Positions 11,786 to 16,330 of a stretch of 16,330 bases of DNA are shown here, in pieces. The stretch covers positions 1 to 16,330 of the forward strand of contig JASLBL010000626.1 of the NCBI GenBank assembly GCA_030146615.1, given 5' to 3'. Origin of the DNA: Actinomycetes bacterium. Its GTDB lineage: Bacteria; Actinomycetota; CALGFH01. The first letter of the stretch is position 1. Each line of letters starts with the position of its first letter. The notes under the pieces are model-generated. The model saw nothing but the letters and a program-made list of their open reading frames with translations. It was not told where the DNA came from and did not search any database. The translations under genes were made by a program, and so were the position numbers.

Positions 11786-13785
11786 TGGCGGACCTCGGCC
11801 GGCCGGCTCGTGGACTCGGGGGCGGGCGGGCTGGGCGGGAGCTGTTGGTCGAGCCAGGCCCAGGCGGGGATGGCGAGCAGGAACAGGCCGCTGGCCGAGG
11901 TGGCGGTGACGCCGGTGTCGTTGAGCAGGATGAGCAGGAGCGACCCGAAGGCGCCGAGGCCGAGGACGCGGCGGGTCCAGCTGGGGAGCTGGCGCAGTGG
12001 GGGCGGTGGGCGCAGGGCGATCAGGCCGGCCAGGAGCACCTGGAGGGGTCCGGCCCAGGCGAAGGGGCTGTTGGCCAGCAGGCGCAGGTTGCGGGCGAGC
12101 TGGTCGACCACCACCCCGGCGCCGTCGGCCGGGCCCTGCAGGAGGCGGTCGGCGAAGCGGCCGGCGTGGCTGGCCGGGCCGCCGAGACCGGCCCCGAGGG
12201 CCACGGCGACGGCCGCGGCCACGGCCAGGCCGGCCAGGAGCACGACCCGGCGGGCGCTGGGGCGGCCGGGGGCGAGCACGACCAGGGCCGCGGCCGCGGT
12301 CAGCATGGAGGTCAGGGCGCCGCCGACGTCGGCCCCGAGACGGGGCAACCCGTCGACCACGCCCAGGCCCACGAGCAGGGCGGCGGTGGCGGCCGCGGAC
12401 AGGGACCCGAAGGCGGCCAGCAGCATGACCGAGGCCAGGGCGAAGGCGAAGTAGCCGTTGCCGAGGCCGTAGAAGCGCTCGCCGTCCCAGGCGCTGCCCC
12501 CGATGAGCGGCTGCGACAGCCCGTGGCCGCCCAGGACCAGGTCGGCCACGACCAGCCCGAGCAGCACCGCCCCGAGCAGCGTCGGCGCCGCCATCCGCCC
12601 CCTCGGGGCGCCGGCGGATGCCGGCCGGTCGAGCCGGAGGGCGATGGCGGCCAGGAAGGCGGCCACGGCGACGCCCGACCCGACCCAGGCGACCGCCCAG
12701 GGACCGGCGATGCCCGGGCCGCGCAGGCCGCCCGGGAGCAGGTCCTGCCAGACCCTGGCGGCGACCGGCTCGGCCATGCTGGCCAGCAGGAACCCGCTCG
12801 GGACGGACAGGGTGAGGGCGAGCAGCGACCGGGCCGCCCCCTCCACCCCGGTGGGGCCGCGGCCCCGGTTCCGCCACGTGGCGAGCAGGGCGAACAGGGC
12901 CAGCACCGCGGCCAGGCACAGCAGCGGGATCGCCCAGGTCCGGGCCGTCACCAGGGCGGCGACGCGGCGGTCGATCCGGGTGATGGCGGCCTGTGGGCCG
13001 GAGTCGTCGACGAGCTCGATCCGGGTCCCGTCGTCGGCGGCCTCGGGGCGGCCGGCGATGGTCGGGCGCACATCCTCGAGCGCGACCAGGCCCAGGCGCC
13101 GGGTCGAGTCCGAGGTGACCAGGCCGCGGCTGCCGTGCTGGCCGAGGACGAGCAGCGGGGCGGCGTTGGCCCGCCCGGGCGCGGCCCGCAGCCCGACGAC
13201 CAGGACCGGCCCGGCCCCCTCGGCCGGCAGCAGGCGACCGGCCACCTCCGCCAGGGCGGCGGCGTCGGGGACGGCCAGCACCACCAGCTGGCCTGGCCGC
13301 AGCGGGATCCGCTGGTCCCCTGGGCCGAGCGGGCTGGGCGCCGGGGCCGGTCCACTCGGCCCGAGCGCGAACAGCCCGGCCACCTCCAGCCCCGGGTAGG
13401 CGAGCACCCGGGTCGGCGGCAGCCTGCCAAACCGGGCCCCCGGGTTGTCGGCCCGGATCCGGTCCACGGTGGCCGGCCCGGGCAGCCCCGAGTCCGCGGC
13501 CGGGTCGGCCTCGAGTGCGTCCATGGCGTCGACCCGCCGCCCGGCGGCGAGCGACAGCACCCTGGACGCCAGCGGCTGATGCACCGGCAGGGTCGAGACG
13601 AACCCCCCCACCCCGGTCCCCGGCCCGGCCGCCGCCAGCGCCCCATCGGTGGTCATCCGCTCCACCAGCACCACCGCACTCGGCGCCGCCAGCTGCCCCG
13701 GCACGGCCTGCGCCGCCGCCTGGGAGGGCCCAACCCCTGCCAGAACCACGACAGCGCCCACGACCAGGGCAAGGAACCAGCGCAT
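11782..13785 (-). CDS. large membrane protein with secreted N-terminal half (alkaline-phosphatase-like) and polytopic C-terminal half
   Basis: A 667-residue protein. Residues 1-27 form a signal peptide (MRWFLALVVGAVVVLAGVG, then Ala-rich cleavage region). Residues about 28-280 form an extracytoplasmic domain; near its end GLVTSDSTRRLGLVALEDV (221-239) resembles proteins with a degenerate alkaline-phosphatase-like domain. From residue about 284 on there are roughly ten membrane segments. Conserved-looking polar spots in them are GERFYGLGNGYFAF (435-448), RLGADVGGALTS (482-493) and LLNDTGVTATS (620-630), a pattern I associate with an uncharacterised Gram-positive membrane family. The role is unknown; cell-envelope work is an inference. 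The ATG at 13785 is 6 bases after TACGAT. It is divergent from the sirtuin. Confidence 0.8.
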   Translation of the reverse strand: MRWFLALVVGAVVVLAGVGPSQAAAQAVPGQLAAPSAVVLVERMTTDGALAAAGPGTGVGGFVSTLPVHQPLASRVLSLAAGRRVDAMDALEADPAADSGLPGPATVDRIRADNPGARFGRLPPTRVLAYPGLEVAGLFALGPSGPAPAPSPLGPGDQRIPLRPGQLVVLAVPDAAALAEVAGRLLPAEGAGPVLVVGLRAAPGRANAAPLLVLGQHGSRGLVTSDSTRRLGLVALEDVRPTIAGRPEAADDGTRIELVDDSGPQAAITRIDRRVAALVTARTWAIPLLCLAAVLALFALLATWRNRGRGPTGVEGAARSLLALTLSVPSGFLLASMAEPVAARVWQDLLPGGLRGPGIAGPWAVAWVGSGVAVAAFLAAIALRLDRPASAGAPRGRMAAPTLLGAVLLGLVVADLVLGGHGLSQPLIGGSAWDGERFYGLGNGYFAFALASVMLLAAFGSLSAAATAALLVGLGVVDGLPRLGADVGGALTSMLTAAAALVVLAPGRPSARRVVLLAGLAVAAAVAVALGAGLGGPASHAGRFADRLLQGPADGAGVVVDQLARNLRLLANSPFAWAGPLQVLLAGLIALRPPPPLRQLPSWTRRVLGLGAFGSLLLILLNDTGVTATSASGLFLLAIPAWAWLDQQLPPSPPAPESTSRPAEVRH

Positions 13786-13791
13786 CCTGGC

Positions 13792-13843
13792 ATCGTAGCC
13801 GCCCCCGCCTCCCAGAGCAGCGGCCCGTCGGGGTGGGTACCCT
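13792..13843. promoter_or_regulatory. divergent -10 boxes (membrane protein / sirtuin)
   Basis: TACGAT on the minus strand (13797-13792) stands 6 bases before the ATG at 13785. TACCCT on the plus strand (13838-13843) stands 6 bases before the ATG at 13850. The sirtuin gap, GAGGGT, could also be read as a poor ribosome binding site. Forty bases separate the two boxes; no -35 is clear. Confidence 0.5.
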
Positions 13844-13849
13844 GAGGGT

Positions 13850-14638
13850 ATGGATGTGGCGGGGCGGTCGGTGGCTGACGCCCTCGAACAGGCCGCTGGG
13901 CTGCTGGCTGGGGCGCGGCGGATTGTGGTGTTCACCGGGGCTGGAGTGTCGACTGACTCGGGGATCCCGGACTTCCGGTCGCCGGGGGGGTTGTGGACCC
14001 GGTACGACCCGCGGCAGCTGGGGTTCCGGCGGTACGTGAGTGACCCGGAGGCCAGGAAGCTGGCCTGGCGGCTGCGGCGGGAGCTGCACCATCTGGACGC
14101 GCGGCCCAACCCGGCGCACCTGGCGTGTGTGCGGCTGGCCGAGGCGGGGCGGCTGGCCGGGGTGATCACGCAGAACATCGACGGGCTGCACACCGACGCC
14201 GGGCTGGCGGCCGAGCTGGTCTGTGAGGTGCATGGCACCGGGCGTCTGTTCGTCTGCCTGGCCTGCGGGGACCGCGGGCCGATGGGTGAGGCGGTGGCCC
14301 GGGTCGAGGCCGGGGAGGAGGACCCGGCCTGCCTGGCCTGCGGCGGGATCATCAAGGCGGCCACGGTGTCGTTCGGCCAGAGCATCCCGGCCGACGTGTG
14401 GGCCAGGGCCGAAGCCCTGACCGAGGCCTGCGACGCCTTCGTGGCCGTCGGGTCCTCGCTGGTCGTGCAGCCGGCGGCCGGCCTGCCCGGCAAGGCCAGC
14501 CGCCTCGGGGCCGCGCTGGTGATCGTCAACCGCGAGCCGACCCCCCTCGACGACCTGGCCGACGCCGTCCTCCACGGCGAGGCCGGGACCCTGCTCCCGG
14601 CCCTGGTCGACGCGACCCTGGGAACGAGCGGACCGTGA
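13850..14638 (+). CDS. NAD-dependent protein deacylase, Sir2 family
   Basis: A 262-residue sirtuin. NAD-binding GAGVSTDSGIPDFRS lies at residues 30-44, TQNIDGLH at 107-114, the catalytic His128 in EVHGT, and the zinc cysteines are Cys136, Cys139, Cys161 and Cys164. VGSSLVVQPAAG (200-211) and IVNREPTPLD (225-234) complete the NAD pocket. It removes acyl groups from lysines using NAD and yields nicotinamide and O-acyl-ADP-ribose. A GNAT gene exists elsewhere in the window, but no link is shown. It is the first gene of an operon: its TGA overlaps the GTG of the amidotransferase by 4 bases. Which acyl group it prefers cannot be read from the sequence. Confidence 0.95.
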   Translation: MDVAGRSVADALEQAAGLLAGARRIVVFTGAGVSTDSGIPDFRSPGGLWTRYDPRQLGFRRYVSDPEARKLAWRLRRELHHLDARPNPAHLACVRLAEAGRLAGVITQNIDGLHTDAGLAAELVCEVHGTGRLFVCLACGDRGPMGEAVARVEAGEEDPACLACGGIIKAATVSFGQSIPADVWARAEALTEACDAFVAVGSSLVVQPAAGLPGKASRLGAALVIVNREPTPLDDLADAVLHGEAGTLLPALVDATLGTSGP

Positions 14639-15357
14639 CCGCGCGGCTGCTGGTCGTCCAGCACGAGCCCAGCTCCCCGCCCGGCCTGCTGGCCACGGCG
14701 GCCGCCGCCACCGGGGTCGAGCTCCGGGTGGTCGAGGCCCCCGGCGAGCCGGTGCCGGTGACCCTGGACGGGGCCGACGGGCTGGTGGTGCTGGGCGGGG
14801 TGATGGACGCCGACGAGAGCGACGACTACCCGCACCTGGCCCGGACCATGGAGCTGCTGGCCGACGCGGCCGCCCGCTCGGCCCCGGCCCTCGGCATCTG
14901 CCTGGGCGCCCAGCTGGCCGCCGCCGCCCTCGGCGGCCGCGCCTACCCCGGACCGGCCGGCGAGGAGCTCGGCTGGACCAAGGTCGAGCTGACCGAGGCC
15001 GGCCGGTCCGACCCGGTCCTTGGCGCCCTTCAGGAGCCGGTCGAGCTGTTCGAGTGGCATCACGACACCTTCGACCCGCCCCCGGGGGCGACCGTCCTGG
15101 CCGGCGGGGCCGTCTACCCCAGCCAGGCGTTCCGGCTGGGCAGCGTGGTCGCGGTCCAGTTCCACCCTGAGGTCGACGGCCCGCTGCTGGCCGGCTGGTG
15201 GGCCAGCTCCAGCCCGCCGCCCGACTACCCGATCGGCGAGGCCGTGGCCGGCGCGGCCCGCAACGGCGCCAACGCCACCCGCCTGCTGGAGGCCTTCTGC
15301 CGAGTCGCCGCCGCTTCGGCCGGCCCCGACCCGGGCCGGGGCACAATGGCGCCATGA
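14635..15357 (+). CDS. class I glutamine amidotransferase domain protein (GMP-synthase-like)
   Basis: A 240-residue stand-alone class I glutamine amidotransferase. The nucleophile is Cys89 in LGICLGAQLAAAALGG; the other triad members are His177 and Glu179 in AVQFHPEVD. FEWHHDTFDPPPGA (139-152) is typical of the GMP-synthase-like group. It would release ammonia from glutamine or a gamma-glutamyl compound; the acceptor is unknown, and no synthetase partner is present. The GTG at 14635 overlaps the sirtuin stop (GTGA), and its own TGA overlaps the CorA ATG (ATGA), so the three genes are probably translated in a coupled way. The C-terminal 20 residues are low complexity. Confidence 0.9.
   Translation: MTARLLVVQHEPSSPPGLLATAAAATGVELRVVEAPGEPVPVTLDGADGLVVLGGVMDADESDDYPHLARTMELLADAAARSAPALGICLGAQLAAAALGGRAYPGPAGEELGWTKVELTEAGRSDPVLGALQEPVELFEWHHDTFDPPPGATVLAGGAVYPSQAFRLGSVVAVQFHPEVDGPLLAGWWASSSPPPDYPIGEAVAGAARNGANATRLLEAFCRVAAASAGPDPGRGTMAP
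15342..15347 (+). promoter_or_regulatory. possible -10 box CACAAT of corA
   Basis: CACAAT is followed by 6 bases and the ATG at 15354, the same spacing as the leaderless starts elsewhere in the window. The first base departs from TANNNT and the site is inside the amidotransferase gene, so it is only a candidate internal promoter. Confidence 0.3.
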
Positions 15358-16330
15358 TCATCGACTGCGCGGTCTACCAGGACGGCAAGCGGAAGCCGGG
15401 CGAGCTGGCGCTCGAGGACGCCTACGAGGCCGGGAACGCCGACGACGCCTTCGTCTGGATCGGCCTCTACGAGCCCGACGAGGCCGAGTTCGAGTCGGTC
15501 CGGCGCGAGTTCAACCTTCACGAGCTGGCCGTGGAGGACGCCATCCACGCCCACCAGCGGCCCAAGCTCGAGGTCTACGACGACACCCTGTTCGTGGTCC
15601 TCAAGACGGCCCGCTACGTCGACACCGACGACACCGTGGAGTTCGGCGAGATCATGCTGTTCATCGGCCCCCAGTTCGTGGTCACGGTCCGGCACAAGCC
15701 GGCCAGCGCCCTCGGCGACGTCCGCAAGAGGATCGAGAGCCGGCCCGACCTGCTCCGCTTCGGCCCCGGGGCGGTGCTGTACGCGATCATGGACCGGGTG
15801 GTGGACGACTACCAGCCGGTGGTCAACGGGCTCGACGAGGACATCAAGGAGGTCGAGTCCGAGGTCTTCTCCCAGCAGGGCAGCAACCCGGCCGAGCGCA
15901 TCTACCTGCTCAAGCGCGAGGTGATCGAGTTCCACCAGGCCACCGCCCCGCTCGCCGAGCCGCTCGACCGCCTGGTCAGCAGCCTGGTGCCGGGCCTGCA
16001 CGGCGAGATGGGCGAGTACTTCCGCGACGTCCAGGACCACCTGCTGCGGGTGGTCGGCAACGTGAACGGCTTCCGGGAGCTGCTCACCAGCGTCCTCCAG
16101 GCCAACCTGACCCAGGTCGCGCTGCGCCAGAGCGAGATCGGGGTCCAGCAGAACGCCGACATGCGCAAGATCTCGGCCTGGGTGGCGATCGTGGCCGTGC
16201 CGACCATGATCGCCGGCATCTACGGCATGAACTTCGACCACATGCCGGAGCTGACCTGGGCCTTCGGCTACCCGCTGGCCCTGGCCGTCATGGCCGCGGC
16301 CTGCATCGTCCTGTACCGCGCCTTCCGCCG
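15354..16330 (+). CDS. corA: magnesium and cobalt transport protein CorA (3' end outside window)
   Basis: 325 residues are visible of a CorA-family divalent cation channel. The N-terminal cytoplasmic domain has FNLHELAVEDAIHAHQRPKL (residues 53-72), then EIMLFIGPQFVVTVRH (99-114) and a long helical region (about 150-270) with IYLLKREVIEFHQATAPL (183-200). The first membrane segment ends with the signature Y290-GMNF (GMN at 291-293), followed by the outer loop DHMPEL and the second segment (about 303-321). It forms a pentameric channel for magnesium, possibly cobalt, in the cell membrane. Only a few basic C-terminal residues are missing. The ATG overlaps the amidotransferase stop by 4 bases. 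A cobalt route would suit a B12-using organism, but this is speculation. Confidence 0.95.
   Translation, partial: MIIDCAVYQDGKRKPGELALEDAYEAGNADDAFVWIGLYEPDEAEFESVRREFNLHELAVEDAIHAHQRPKLEVYDDTLFVVLKTARYVDTDDTVEFGEIMLFIGPQFVVTVRHKPASALGDVRKRIESRPDLLRFGPGAVLYAIMDRVVDDYQPVVNGLDEDIKEVESEVFSQQGSNPAERIYLLKREVIEFHQATAPLAEPLDRLVSSLVPGLHGEMGEYFRDVQDHLLRVVGNVNGFRELLTSVLQANLTQVALRQSEIGVQQNADMRKISAWVAIVAVPTMIAGIYGMNFDHMPELTWAFGYPLALAVMAAACIVLYRAFR

Noticed and set aside
10771..13845. A plus-strand open frame of about 1,000 codons
   Set aside because: Low-complexity translation antisense to the 667-residue membrane protein and out of frame in the MFS gene; no motif, and the true genes have clear motifs and starts.
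10958..15361. A minus-strand open frame of more than 1,400 codons
   Set aside because: It is Arg/Pro/Gly-rich without any domain and lies antisense or out of frame to the MFS, membrane protein, sirtuin and amidotransferase genes. Long false frames are expected at this G+C content.
1..16330. tRNA, rRNA, CRISPR, prophage, toxin-antitoxin or defence genes
   Set aside because: I looked for these and saw no repeat-spacer array, integrase, transposase or RNA gene signature.

Overview
The window is very G+C rich (clearly above 70%). Its genes are tightly packed with frequent GTG starts, and many starts sit directly behind an actinobacterial TANNNT -10 box. This points to a chromosomal segment of an actinobacterium, possibly an uncultured soil lineage; I cannot place it more finely. 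I see no rRNA, tRNA, CRISPR, phage or transposase gene.

Left part (1-6600): an acyl-CoA / B12 module. On the minus strand, reading leftward, are a thiolase overlapping meaB (the GTPase that protects B12-dependent mutases), a small secreted or membrane-anchored protein, a class I methyltransferase, and the large subunit of a B12-dependent acyl-CoA mutase cut by the window edge. Divergent from the thiolase run a GNAT acetyltransferase and methylmalonyl-CoA epimerase, ended by a strong hairpin. A compact eIF-2B-like gene lies convergent to meaB. The mutase carries the active-site pair expected of isobutyryl-CoA mutase rather than methylmalonyl-CoA mutase.

Middle part (6680-10000): a minus-strand run of a zinc-ribbon-like small protein, the biotin transport component BioY, a short-chain dehydrogenase, a CoA-pyrophosphatase-type Nudix hydrolase and an alpha/beta hydrolase. 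A small palindromic DNA repeat recurs here (in the bioY 3' end and inside the Nudix gene) and once at the methyltransferase start.

Right part (10000-16330): an 81-residue protein, a 25-codon mini-ORF that looks like the stump of a larger gene, an MFS transporter, a 667-residue membrane protein in the opposite direction, and a plus-strand operon of a sirtuin, a class I glutamine amidotransferase and CorA, linked by 4-base overlaps. CorA runs off the window only a few residues before its usual end.

No obviously new multi-gene system (defence, RiPP, mobile) is visible. The most interesting signals are: the mutase specificity residues; the recurring leaderless-promoter geometry (TANNNT followed after 6-7 bases by ATG or GTG); three copies of a palindromic repeat that supply a start codon, a stop codon and internal codons to different genes; and a symmetric bidirectional promoter.
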